Both the position numbers and the translations under genes were made by a program. This document shows, in pieces, positions 17,211-25,400 of a stretch of 64,000 bases of DNA (its first letter is position 1; each line of letters opens with the position of its first letter). Origin of the DNA: Clostridia bacterium. GTDB lineage: Bacteria; Bacillota; Clostridia; Oscillospirales; Acutalibacteraceae. The notes beneath the pieces are model-generated. The model made no database searches, was not told the origin of the DNA, and saw nothing but the letters and a program-made list of their open reading frames with translations. The stretch lies in assembly GCA_017465825.1 (NCBI GenBank), contig JAFTVI010000024.1, positions 1 through 64,000 of the forward strand. The letters are read 5' to 3'.

Positions 17211-18045
17211 CAGAAAGTCCGTAAAAAATAAAATTATTACCACAGCAGTAGTATGTGCAATACTTGCTGTTGTTGCTTATGTTCTTGTAACATTTGTGTT
17301 TTTCAAAATAGAAACGATTCAGGTTGTATCTGTGTCGGGTGATTCAAAGGTAAGTGACTATTACACCGCTGATGAAATCATCAATGCATCGGAAATAGAC
17401 ATCGGTGATAATATGTTCAGACTTTCGGCGGATAAGATTTCTGCCGAAATTCAGCAGGAATTACCTTATATCGGCAGTGTTACCATAAAAAGAAAAATTC
17501 CATCAACTCTTAATATCGTTGTGGAAGACACATCTCCCGCATACGGTATAGAATCAAACGGCAGTTTTATACTTCTGAACAGCAATTATAAGGTGCTCGG
17601 CATTGAGGATTATCTGCCTCAGGGTGCGGCTAAGATTGTGGGTGTTGAATTCTCTTCACTTGATCACGGCAAGACGGCAGTTTTTGCAGATGAGAGCGAT
17701 GCAAACAGATTCAGAACACTTGTGGATTCCTGTGCACAGGGCGGTCTTACAAATATAACAAAATACGATATTGAAAATATCGCAAACATAAATGTGGTAA
17801 TCAATTCAAGAATCACGATTATCTTCGGTACAATGACCGACCTTACCGAAAAGCTCAGTCTTGCTCTCAAAACTATGAATAAGGAGCTTGAAAATAATCC
17901 CGATGTTCATATCATTATAAATATTACCGATTCGGAAAGGTCCTATGTCCGTAACGATACATCTCCCCTTGAGGAAGATACCGTTGATTATGAGGAATAT
18001 TCCATGCGGCAGGAAACGACAGATAACCTTGTTGCAGTCGGTTAA
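17185..18045 (+). CDS. ftsQ: Division protein FtsQ/DivIB
   Basis: It has a short basic cytoplasmic tail, one transmembrane helix (about residues 18-41), then a POTRA domain (FFKIETIQVVSVSGDSKVSDYY..EIINASEIDIGDNMF, about 42-110) and the RKIPSTLNIVVEDTSPAYGI beta region. It scaffolds FtsL/DivIC and the SEDS-PBP pair at the septum. The length of 286 matches DivIB. The start lies inside murA with AAAGGA upstream, so it is probably coupled. The tail is acidic. Confidence 0.9.
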   Translation: MAQQQKAADRKSVKNKIITTAVVCAILAVVAYVLVTFVFFKIETIQVVSVSGDSKVSDYYTADEIINASEIDIGDNMFRLSADKISAEIQQELPYIGSVTIKRKIPSTLNIVVEDTSPAYGIESNGSFILLNSNYKVLGIEDYLPQGAAKIVGVEFSSLDHGKTAVFADESDANRFRTLVDSCAQGGLTNITKYDIENIANINVVINSRITIIFGTMTDLTEKLSLALKTMNKELENNPDVHIIINITDSERSYVRNDTSPLEEDTVDYEEYSMRQETTDNLVAVG

Positions 18046-18105
18046 ATTGTGTCTTATTGGTAAAAATAAAATAAAAATTTGTGCAATATTAATATACTTT
18101 ATATA

Positions 18106-18134
18106 TTGAAATTCGGCGCGTTCCGTGTTATGAT
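18106..18134 (+). promoter_or_regulatory. Separate promoter for ftsZ
   Basis: TTGAAA (18106-18111) and TATGAT (18129-18134) are 17 bp apart; the start is near 18141, about 48 nt before ftsZ. This gives ftsZ expression independent of the long upstream operon. Confidence 0.7.
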
Positions 18135-18188
18135 ATATGAGTATTGTTGTATATATATCCAAAAACGTTAATATATGGAGGAAGTAAA

Positions 18189-19286
18189 ATGGCTTTTGAA
18201 ATAGCAAATGAAATCGACGCAGTCACCAAGATAAAGGTTATAGGTATCGGTGGCGGCGGCGGAAATGCCATCAACAGAATGGTAGATGCAGGCGTTCAGG
18301 GCGTAGAGTTTGTTGCTATCAACACAGATAAGCAGGTGCTTATGTATTCAAAGGCAACAAATAAGATCCAGATCGGTGAAAAGGTTACCGACGGAAAAGG
18401 CGCAGGCGCAAAACCCGAAGTAGGTAAGAAGGCTGCAGAGGAGAGTATGGATGTTATCAATGACTCTCTCAGCGGTGCAGATATGGTATTTATTACTGCA
18501 GGTATGGGCGGCGGCACAGGTACAGGTGCAGCACCCGTAATTGCACAGATGGCAAAGGATAAGGGTATCCTTACTATCGGTATCGTTACAAAGCCCTTCA
18601 ATTTTGAGGGCAGACGCCGTATGCTGCAGGCAGAAGCAGGTATTGCAGAGCTTTCACAGCACGTAGACAGCCTTATCATCATCCCCAATGAAAGACTTAA
18701 GTTTATCTCAGACGAAAAGATTACGTTCGCAAACGCCTTCAATGCGGCAGACGATGTTCTCCGTCAGGGTGTCCGCAGTATTGCTGAGCTTATTACTGTT
18801 CCCGGTCTTATCAACCTTGACTTTGCAGACGTTACATCCGTAATGAAGGATGCAGGTCACGCACATATGGGCGTAGGCAGAGCAAAGGGCAAGGACAAGG
18901 CAGAGGAAGCAGCAAGAATGGCTATCACAAGTCCTCTTCTCGAAACATCAATCAAGGGTTCAAAGGGTATCATTATCAATATCAGCGCATCACCCGATAT
19001 TACTCTTGAAGCAGTTGATGCAGCCGCTGCAATCGTTGCAGAAACAGCAGATCCCGATGCAAACATCATCTTCGGTGTTGCTCTTGATTCATCACTTGAT
19101 GACGAGCTTATCCTTACTGTTGTTGCAACAGGCTTCGGTGATTCAGTAGTTGCAGAAGAACCCGTTGCTCAGGAGAAGGCTCCCGAAGCTGCACCTGCAG
19201 CAGAGCCGGTTAAGCCTGCTGAACAGTTCGGTACAAGTGACGATGCTCTCGGTGACATTTTCGATATTTTCAAAAACAGAAAGTAA
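18189..19286 (+). CDS. ftsZ: Cell-division GTPase FtsZ
   Basis: FtsZ is the tubulin homologue that forms the Z ring. It has [18 protein letters not shown] at the N-terminus, the tubulin signature [10 protein letters not shown] near residue 106, the NFEGRRR-type T5/T6 region, and the synergy-loop residues NLDFADV near 206. The linker is Pro/Ala/Glu-rich and the conserved C-terminal peptide is [14 protein letters not shown], the docking site for SepF/FtsA-type partners. ATG 18189 follows ATGGAGGAAG; 365 residues is normal. No ftsA is nearby. Confidence 0.97.
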   Translation: MAFEIANEIDAVTKIKVIGIGGGGGNAINRMVDAGVQGVEFVAINTDKQVLMYSKATNKIQIGEKVTDGKGAGAKPEVGKKAAEESMDVINDSLSGADMVFITAGMGGGTGTGAAPVIAQMAKDKGILTIGIVTKPFNFEGRRRMLQAEAGIAELSQHVDSLIIIPNERLKFISDEKITFANAFNAADDVLRQGVRSIAELITVPGLINLDFADVTSVMKDAGHAHMGVGRAKGKDKAEEAARMAITSPLLETSIKGSKGIIINISASPDITLEAVDAAAAIVAETADPDANIIFGVALDSSLDDELILTVVATGFGDSVVAEEPVAQEKAPEAAPAAEPVKPAEQFGTSDDALGDIFDIFKNRK

Positions 19287-19298
19287 TTAATTGCTGAA

Positions 19299-19326
19299 TG
19301 AGCGGTGTCTTTTTAGGCATCGCTCA
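19299..19326 (+). terminator. Hairpin after ftsZ
   Basis: TGAGCGGTG and CATCGCTCA form a stem of about 9 bp with a T-rich loop. No clear T-run follows, so termination would be weak. Confidence 0.4.
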
Positions 19327-19343
19327 AAAATTTGATAAAACTA

Positions 19344-19372
19344 TTGACAATCGGGCTAAAAATAAATAATAT
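19344..19372 (+). promoter_or_regulatory. Promoter of the acyl-carrier-like gene
   Basis: TTGACA (19344-19349) and TAATAT (19367-19372) have 17-bp spacing, about 40 nt before the start codon. Confidence 0.75.
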
Positions 19373-19412
19373 CTAATATATATTAATAAAATTATTTTTG
19401 GGAGTTTTTTGT

Positions 19413-19637
19413 ATGGTTTTTGAAAAAGTACAGGCAATTCTCTGCGATTTTCTTGAACTTGATGCACAGGATGTTACACCTGAATCATCATTTGATGAGC
19501 TGGGTTGTGACGAGCTTGATATGATAGACCTCACTATGAGTCTTGAGGATGATTTCTGCACCGAAATTACCGATGAAGTGCTTGAAACATTTAAAACTGT
19601 GGCAGATGTGGTTGCATATCTTGAAAAGGTGATTTAA
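19413..19637 (+). CDS. Acyl-carrier-protein-like protein lacking the attachment serine
   Basis: At 74 residues it has the four-helix acidic ACP pattern: VFEKVQAILCDFLELDAQDVTPESSF in helix I and the loop, LTMSLEDDFCTEITDE in helices II-III, and FKTVADVVAYLEKVI in helix IV. In true ACPs the helix-II start is G-x-D-S-L-D/E, whose Ser carries phosphopantetheine. Here it reads G-C-D-E-L-D, with Glu in place of Ser. It therefore should not be a substrate for holo-ACP synthase and may be regulatory or structural. ATG 19413 is chosen because GGGAG lies 9 nt upstream. The HAD gene starts two bases after it stops. Confidence 0.8.
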   Translation: MVFEKVQAILCDFLELDAQDVTPESSFDELGCDELDMIDLTMSLEDDFCTEITDEVLETFKTVADVVAYLEKVI

Positions 19638-19639
19638 TT

Positions 19640-20266
19640 ATGATTAAGAATATAGTGTTTGATATGGGCAACGTGCTTATACTCTTTTACCCCGAAAAGA
19701 TGATGAGCACAATTCTTTCCGATAAGGATGAAATTGATGCTATTGTCACTCATTTTTATAATACGGTTGAGTACCGCGAGGTAGACAGAGGCACAATGAC
19801 TTATGCACAGATGCTTGATGTTATAAAAGACAATCTGCCTGAGCATCTCGTTGCACTTCTCAAAGAGCTTTATGTTGACAATTGCTTTGTCGCAAATCAT
19901 ATGCCGCCTTTTCCCGAAATGTACGAGCTTGTTGCCCGATTAAAAGAAAACGGATATAAAGTGTATCTTCTGAGCAACGCAACATCTCAATTTCACGAAT
20001 ACAAGGATAAAATACCGGTTATGAGCCTTATGGACGGCATTTTGATTTCTGCCGACTGTAAATTGCTTAAGCCTGAAAGAGAGATTTATGAAACTCTTTT
20101 TGAAAAATTCTCTCTTGACCCTGCTGAATGTGTGTTTATCGACGATGTAGAGGAAAATATACAGGGCGGTATTGCCTGCGGTATGGACGGCATTGTTTTC
20201 TCACCCTCATTTGAGAGCGTAAGTGTGCTGGAAGATAAGTTAAAACAAAAAGGTGTAAAAATTTAA
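19640..20266 (+). CDS. HAD-superfamily (subclass IA) phosphatase-like protein
   Basis: Motif I is VFDMGNVLI (residues 6-14), the DxGN variant typical of the YihX-like subgroup of HAD-IA proteins, several of which act on sugar phosphates. Motif II is LLSNATS (near 113), the motif III lysine is in LKPEREIYE (near 145) and motif IV is FIDDVEENI. A helical cap (about residues 18-95) follows motif I. The length of 208 is normal. It is tightly linked to the upstream carrier-like gene. The substrate is not predictable. Confidence 0.85.
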   Translation: MIKNIVFDMGNVLILFYPEKMMSTILSDKDEIDAIVTHFYNTVEYREVDRGTMTYAQMLDVIKDNLPEHLVALLKELYVDNCFVANHMPPFPEMYELVARLKENGYKVYLLSNATSQFHEYKDKIPVMSLMDGILISADCKLLKPEREIYETLFEKFSLDPAECVFIDDVEENIQGGIACGMDGIVFSPSFESVSVLEDKLKQKGVKI

Positions 20267-20286
20267 ATTGATATAGAGGTTTAATT

Positions 20287-22017
20287 ATGAAACTTGATAA
20301 GTTAGTTGGCGAAAGATTTAAGGAAAAACCCTCCGATTGTGTTGTGGACAGCCACGCATTAATGGTAAGGGGAGGATATATGAAGTTTGTTTCAAACGGT
20401 ATCTATTCATCCTATATGCCTCTTCGCCGCATCACAAAGAAAATTGAAAACATCATCCGTGAGGAAATGGACAAGATTGACGGTCAGGAGGTTCAGTTCC
20501 CCGTAGTAATGCCTGCTTCTCTCTGGGAAGAATCCGGCAGATATTCATCTATTGATAACTCTCTTTGCCGTTTTAAGGACAGAAACGGTTCTCCTATGGT
20601 GCTTGGTATGACACACGAGGAGGCGGCAGTTCAGCTTGTGCGTGAATACGGCAATACATACACCCGTTACCCCTTTATGATTTATCAGATTCAGACCAAG
20701 TTCCGTGACGAGGCAAGACCCAGAGCAGGTCTTATCCGTGTGCGTGAATTTACTATGAAGGACGCATATTCTTTCCATACGTCACAGGAAGACCTTGAAC
20801 AGTATTACGATAAATGCTACAAGGCATATGAAAAGATTTTTGCCCGTGCAGGTATTCCCGAAACTATCGTTGTTCAGTCCGATTCAGGTATGATGGGCGG
20901 TAATATTTCACACGAATATATGCTTCTTACTGCTATCGGTGAGGACTCTATTGCAATCTGCTCCGATTGCGGCTACAGCGCAAATATGGAAGCGGCAGAG
21001 AGCATTATTGAGAACACAAGGGATGAAGTATCACATCAGCTTGCAAAGGTTGCAACTCCCGAAATGCATACTATTGAACAGGTTTGCGATTTCCTCAACG
21101 CTCCCGCTGAAAAGAGCCTTAAAGCCGTTGTTTATCAGAAGAATATGGACGATGCTTATGTTATCGTGTTCATCAGAGGCGACCTTGACGTTAATGAAAC
21201 AAAGCTCACAAACTTTCTCGGCGAAAATATCCATCCCGCTGTTATTACAGAGGAAAGCGGCATAAAAGCAGGCTTTATCGGTCCTGTAGATATGAATGCT
21301 GAGTGTAAGCCGCTTATCCTTTTCGATAAGTCTGTAGAGAATACGAACAATATGGTCTGCGGCGCAAATGAGGTTGATTATCACTTCACAGGTCTTGATA
21401 TGGCAAGGGAGTTCCCCGATGCTGAATATCACGATTTTGCAAAAATCATCACAGGCGGTATCTGCCCCAAGTGCGGTAAACATTCAATCACCGTTTCAAG
21501 AGGTATTGAGGTCGGTAACATATTCCAGCTTGGCACAAAGTATACAAAGTCAATGGGTATGACTTATCTTGATGAAAAGGGAGAAACAAAGACTCCCATT
21601 ATGGGTTGCTACGGTATCGGCGTAGGCAGACTTGCCGCTTCCGTATGTGAAGCTCATCACGATGAATACGGCCCCATCTGGCCTATGTCAATTGCTCCCT
21701 GGCAGGTGCATCTCTGCTGTATGAAGTCCTCAGACGAAGAAGCACACGCAGCAGCGGATAAAATGTACGAGCAGCTGCAGGATGCAGGTCTTGAGGTTAT
21801 TTATGATGACCGTAAGGTAAGTGCAGGCTTTATGTTCTCCGATGCAGACCTTCTGGGCGTGCCCGTAAGAGTTATCGTAAGCCCCCGTAACCTTAAAGAG
21901 AACGTCTGCGAGGTCGTAACAAGAGATAAGACCTACAGCGCAAAGGTGCCCGTTGATGAAACTGTAGCAGCTGTTAAAAATCTTGTTGCAGAGCTTATGA
22001 ATAAGTGTAATGTATAA
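20287..22017 (+). CDS. proS: Prolyl-tRNA synthetase
   Basis: This is a class II aminoacyl-tRNA synthetase of the bacterial type with the YbaK-like editing insertion. Motif 1 surrounds YMPLRRITKKIENIIREEMD (near residue 47). Motif 2 is KFRDEARPRAGLIRVREFTMKDAYSF (near 138-163). The editing insert spans about 230-385. Motif 3 is GCYGIGVGRLAAS (near 442). The C-terminal anticodon-binding domain starts at APWQVHL. The length of 576 matches the family. Confidence 0.96.
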   Translation: MKLDKLVGERFKEKPSDCVVDSHALMVRGGYMKFVSNGIYSSYMPLRRITKKIENIIREEMDKIDGQEVQFPVVMPASLWEESGRYSSIDNSLCRFKDRNGSPMVLGMTHEEAAVQLVREYGNTYTRYPFMIYQIQTKFRDEARPRAGLIRVREFTMKDAYSFHTSQEDLEQYYDKCYKAYEKIFARAGIPETIVVQSDSGMMGGNISHEYMLLTAIGEDSIAICSDCGYSANMEAAESIIENTRDEVSHQLAKVATPEMHTIEQVCDFLNAPAEKSLKAVVYQKNMDDAYVIVFIRGDLDVNETKLTNFLGENIHPAVITEESGIKAGFIGPVDMNAECKPLILFDKSVENTNNMVCGANEVDYHFTGLDMAREFPDAEYHDFAKIITGGICPKCGKHSITVSRGIEVGNIFQLGTKYTKSMGMTYLDEKGETKTPIMGCYGIGVGRLAASVCEAHHDEYGPIWPMSIAPWQVHLCCMKSSDEEAHAAADKMYEQLQDAGLEVIYDDRKVSAGFMFSDADLLGVPVRVIVSPRNLKENVCEVVTRDKTYSAKVPVDETVAAVKNLVAELMNKCNV

Positions 22018-22021
22018 TAAT

Positions 22022-22050
22022 AAATTTCCCTCTTGCAGGGAAATTTTTTT
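22022..22050 (+). terminator. Terminator of proS
   Basis: AAATTTCCC (22022-22030) pairs with GGGAAATTT (22038-22046), followed by T residues. Confidence 0.85.
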
Positions 22051-22057
22051 TGATGTA

Positions 22058-22086
22058 TTGACAATTTTATATTGATGATATATACT
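22058..22086 (+). promoter_or_regulatory. Promoter of the dockerin-protein gene
   Basis: TTGACA (22058-22063) and TATACT (22081-22086) have 17-bp spacing; start near 22093. Confidence 0.75.
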
Positions 22087-22148
22087 AAAAATATCAAAAT
22101 ATCTGCTTGCAAATTGGCAGATATTACAAAAAGGAGTTGTTTTGGTTT

Positions 22149-23558
22149 ATGAAAAAAGCAAAAAGATTACTGTCGATACTTATGGTTGTTGCCATTATGC
22201 TTTCAATGGGAATAATGGCGTTTGCGGCAGAGTATACTCTCGGAGACGTTAATGCTGACGGAGAAATTACCGCCGCTGATGCCCGACTGATACTCAGAAA
22301 TTCCGCAGAGCTTGAGGTGCTTTCTGCTGAGCAGAAGGCTGTTGCAGATATTAATTCAGACGGTGATGTTACTGCAAGCGATGCACGCATAGCATTAAGA
22401 ATCTCCGCAGAACTTGAGGATATAAAAGATTATATTACTGCCATACCCGATGAAGAAAAAGTCCGTGAAGAGGATGCTTCACAGTATATTCTCGGTACAG
22501 TAGACGATATTATTGCATCAGGTATTGAACTTGACTATGATGATGAAACCGGCATATGGAATGCAGACGGTTTTTCTGTGCTTGCAAATGAATATGATTA
22601 TGACCTTGACGGCGCAGTAGATGAGATTGAGGTCAGTTCAGTATTCATTGAAGAAGAAAGTGAATACGACATATACGGCGTTAAATACGGTATGACTATG
22701 GATGAAGCCATAGAAAAACTTGCAGATTACGGTATTGAAGCAGAGATTGACGAATACGGAGATATCTACGTTTCAGATTACGAAACAGGTATGTATATCT
22801 TTATAAGCACATACGGCTCCGAAAAAGTAGAATATGTTGAGATTTTCTATAAAGAAATTGATCTTGGTTTATATATCGGTAGTGACATCTATACATTTAT
22901 GTATCTTATGCCTGATGTAAAATTGCTGAATGAACAGGAAAATGTTTACGGTAATGATTATGTAGAGCTTTATGTTTCAGACTACGGATATGTGAATTAT
23001 TTGATCCTAAAAGATGCTGTTGATACAATTTCTGTCTATGGTATCCGTTTGGGGATGACAGTTGAGCAGGTACAGGAAGCACTTTCTTGGACAGCATTTG
23101 AGCCTCATAATGATTATTTATATGATGCATATTTCAACGAAGGTCTTTATACCGTATATTCGGCAGACGGTACAGTTGAGAGAGTGGAGCTTTCACGTGG
23201 TGCATATTCAGACCTGGCTATGTATATTTTTGATGAAACAAACTTTATTTTGAACGATTTTAATGATGTCGTTGCAGATGATACAGGCTACGGTTCAGAT
23301 ACAGTGCATTTTGGTATTGCAAATGACGGTGAATACGAGTATGTAACAGAGGTTCAGATCAAGGGTGAGTCAGATTTCAATATCTTAGATGTTGAATACG
23401 GAATGGATATTGATGAAGCAGTTGCGTTGCTTGCATCTTACGGCTATGACGTTGAAGTCAATACCGTTAATTACTATGATAACGAATACATTGAACTGCT
23501 TTCAGATGATGGAAAAACAGTAAGCTCAATCCGCAACGGATTTGTTATTGAAGTATAA
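22149..23558 (+). CDS. Secreted protein with N-terminal dockerin and repeated modules
   Basis: The start ATG (22149) follows AAAGGAG and opens a signal peptide (MKKAKRLLSILMVVAI, cleavage after AFA near residue 28). Residues about 32-95 are a type I dockerin: two calcium-loop repeats, GDVNADGEITAADARLILR and ADINSDGDVTASDARIALR. Then come at least three related modules with the signature Y-G-[VI]-x-[YL]-G-M-[TD]-x-[DE] (YGVKYGMTMDEAIEKL, YGIRLGMTVEQVQEAL, LDVEYGMDIDEAVALL), each followed by acidic Tyr-rich strands. Dockerins bind cohesins on cellulosomes or cell surfaces, but usually sit at the C-terminus. No cohesin is in the window. The rest of the protein is not recognised. Confidence 0.8.
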   Translation: MKKAKRLLSILMVVAIMLSMGIMAFAAEYTLGDVNADGEITAADARLILRNSAELEVLSAEQKAVADINSDGDVTASDARIALRISAELEDIKDYITAIPDEEKVREEDASQYILGTVDDIIASGIELDYDDETGIWNADGFSVLANEYDYDLDGAVDEIEVSSVFIEEESEYDIYGVKYGMTMDEAIEKLADYGIEAEIDEYGDIYVSDYETGMYIFISTYGSEKVEYVEIFYKEIDLGLYIGSDIYTFMYLMPDVKLLNEQENVYGNDYVELYVSDYGYVNYLILKDAVDTISVYGIRLGMTVEQVQEALSWTAFEPHNDYLYDAYFNEGLYTVYSADGTVERVELSRGAYSDLAMYIFDETNFILNDFNDVVADDTGYGSDTVHFGIANDGEYEYVTEVQIKGESDFNILDVEYGMDIDEAVALLASYGYDVEVNTVNYYDNEYIELLSDDGKTVSSIRNGFVIEV

Positions 23559-23564
23559 AATCTA

Positions 23565-23589
23565 CCCGACAGCGTCGCTGTCGGGTTTT
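23565..23589. terminator. Bidirectional terminator
   Basis: CCCGACAGCG and CGCTGTCGGG form a perfect 10-bp stem around one base, between convergent genes, with T or A tracts on both sides. Confidence 0.8.
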
Positions 23590-23596
23590 AATCTGT

Positions 23597-24256
23597 TCAG
23601 ATTAACTCAAAATGATTTCTGTTGCTTTTTATAATACCTTCTTTGCACAGCTTTCCGATTTCCGTAGACAGACCGCTTCTGTCAACCTCAAGATAATCAG
23701 CAAGCTCCTGCCTGTTGAACGGAATGTCAAAGCTGTTACTGTCGGCTTTTTTTGATTGAAGCATCAGGTAGGTCATAAGCTTATCCCTTGTTGAACGCTT
23801 TGATGTTATTTCAATTTTTTGCTGTATAAGAATTGTTTTTGCGGCAAGATTTCTCATCAGGTTAAAGATTAATTGCTGATGAAAACTGCAGTTGTTGTTG
23901 CAGGTGTGTAGAATATTTGCGCAATCAATCAGCATAACCTCACAGGGCTCATTTGCCGTTACTGCAACAGGTACAGTCTGCACCTGAGCACAGGCAAAAG
24001 CCTCTGCAAATACCTGAGAAGGCTCAACGGTAGTCAGAATGGTTCTGTTGCCGTAGAAGTCACTCTGTGTAATCTGCGCAGAACCTGACAGCATAATACC
24101 AATGTGTTTTGCAGGATTACCTTCGGCTATGATTGTATATTTTTTATCAAAAAATTCGACCTTTGCATCAAGGCATTTAAGCATTGTAAGCAGATTTTCA
24201 TCTTCAATCTGACTGAACAGCGGACATTTTTTTAAAATTTCCAGATATTTTTTCAT
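23597..24256 (-). CDS. Crp/Fnr-family transcriptional regulator
   Basis: The N-terminal cyclic-nucleotide-type beta barrel (about residues 15-115, with GNPAKHIGIMLSGSAQI and AEAFACA) is followed by the long dimer helix and a Crp-type winged helix (RQELADYLEVDRSGLSTEIGKLCKEGIIKSNRN, about 180-215). The length is 219. It has nine cysteines, including the close set CANILHTCNNNC, but not the N-terminal FNR [4Fe-4S] pattern. It is divergent from a D-lactate dehydrogenase/flavodiiron/rubredoxin operon, with a palindrome between, so it probably senses a redox or nitrosative signal and controls that operon and itself. The effector is unknown. Confidence 0.88.
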   Translation of the reverse strand: MKKYLEILKKCPLFSQIEDENLLTMLKCLDAKVEFFDKKYTIIAEGNPAKHIGIMLSGSAQITQSDFYGNRTILTTVEPSQVFAEAFACAQVQTVPVAVTANEPCEVMLIDCANILHTCNNNCSFHQQLIFNLMRNLAAKTILIQQKIEITSKRSTRDKLMTYLMLQSKKADSNSFDIPFNRQELADYLEVDRSGLSTEIGKLCKEGIIKSNRNHFELI

Positions 24257-24270
24257 AATTCAGCTACCTT

Positions 24271-24286
24271 TGTTGAAATTTCAACA
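24271..24286. promoter_or_regulatory. Perfect 16-bp palindrome: likely Crp/Fnr operator
   Basis: TGTTGAAATTTCAACA is fully self-complementary. Its centre (24278.5) is 41.5 bp upstream of the start predicted from the -10 box TATAAT (24308-24313), the standard class II activator position, and no good -35 box is present. It ends 15 nt from the regulator's own start codon, so bound regulator could also repress itself. Confidence 0.7.
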
Positions 24287-24307
24287 GACTTTTTATGTTG
24301 ATTATAT

Positions 24308-24313
24308 TATAAT
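24308..24313 (+). promoter_or_regulatory. -10 element of the redox operon
   Basis: TATAAT, with no recognisable -35 box 16-18 bp upstream, as in activator-dependent promoters. The expected start is near 24320, 22 nt before the first gene. Confidence 0.6.
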
Positions 24314-24341
24314 ATGCTCAGAAAAGCAAGGAGGTAAAGCT

Positions 24342-25376
24342 ATGAAAATTGCTTTTTTTGATGCCAAACCCTATGACAAGCCGTCTTTTGACAAATACGG
24401 CAAGGAAAAGGGGATTGATTTTAAATATTTTGAAACAAAGCTCAATGAAGATACGGTAGATCTTGCACACGGCTATGACGGTGTCTGTGTTTTTGTTAAC
24501 GACACAGTCAACAGTGCTGTTATTGACCGTTTAAGCGAAATGGGAGTAAAAATGATTGCCCTGCGCTGTGCAGGCTTCAACAATGTTGATATGAAACACG
24601 CTTTCGGCAGAATCCACGTTTTCAGAGTGCCTGCATATTCACCTTATGCGGTTGCCGAGCATACAATGGCGTTGCTTTTAACCTCAATACGCCGAATTCA
24701 CAAGGCATATATCCGTTCAAGGGATTTTAATTTCAGCCTTTCGGGTATGACGGGCTTTGATTTGCACGGAAAAACAGTAGGAGTAATCGGCACGGGCCGT
24801 ATCGGACAGGTTTTTATCAACATCTGCCGCGGATTCGGAATGAAGGTGCTCGCTTACGATAAGTATCCTGTACCCAATCTTGATAACGGCGACACAATAA
24901 GGTATGTATCATTGAATGAACTGTTTTCCTCAAGTGATATCATATCATTGCATTGTCCGCTGACTGATGAAACAAATCATATAATAGATGCAGATGCACT
25001 TGACAAATGTAAGCGCGGAGTTGTTATTCTCAACACTTCAAGAGGTGCGCTGGTAGATGCGGAGGCACTTCTTGCAGGTATCAAGTCGCGCAAGGTCGGC
25101 GCCGCCTGTCTGGATGTTTACGAAGAAGAATCCGACCTTTTCTTTGAGGATAACTCAGGGCACATTCTTGAGGATGATACATTGGCGCGTCTTATCTCTA
25201 TGCCGAATGTTATCGTTACCTCACATCAGGCATTCCTTACGGAAGAAGCGCTGGAGAATATCGCCGAAACAACGGTTAATAATCTCGTTGTTTTCGCTGA
25301 AACAAATCAATGTCCCAATGAACTCTGCTACCGTTGCTCTGGTGCAGAGGACTGCAAAACGGGAAAATGCTTTTAA
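24342..25376 (+). CDS. D-2-hydroxyacid (D-lactate-type) dehydrogenase with Cys-rich tail
   Basis: This NAD-dependent enzyme has 344 residues. It has CAGFNNVDM near residue 72, the Rossmann loop VIGTGRIGQV near 148, the catalytic Arg in NTSRGALVD, the Glu in DVYEEESDLFFED and the His in SHQAFLTEEA. The YEEESDLFFED segment is typical of fermentative D-lactate dehydrogenases. The last 23 residues contain five cysteines (C-x4-C-x2-C-x5-C-x4-C), which the family normally lacks and which could hold a metal or Fe-S centre. The start at 24342 follows AAGGAGG. It is the first gene of the operon with the ferredoxin-like protein, flavodiiron protein and rubredoxin. Confidence 0.85.
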   Translation: MKIAFFDAKPYDKPSFDKYGKEKGIDFKYFETKLNEDTVDLAHGYDGVCVFVNDTVNSAVIDRLSEMGVKMIALRCAGFNNVDMKHAFGRIHVFRVPAYSPYAVAEHTMALLLTSIRRIHKAYIRSRDFNFSLSGMTGFDLHGKTVGVIGTGRIGQVFINICRGFGMKVLAYDKYPVPNLDNGDTIRYVSLNELFSSSDIISLHCPLTDETNHIIDADALDKCKRGVVILNTSRGALVDAEALLAGIKSRKVGAACLDVYEEESDLFFEDNSGHILEDDTLARLISMPNVIVTSHQAFLTEEALENIAETTVNNLVVFAETNQCPNELCYRCSGAEDCKTGKCF

Positions 25377-25400
25377 ATCAGAAAATTACAGGAGGATATT

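Noticed and set aside
21031..21483. 150-codon minus-strand frame opposite proS
   Set aside because: It is a shadow of proS with no ribosome site or family signature.
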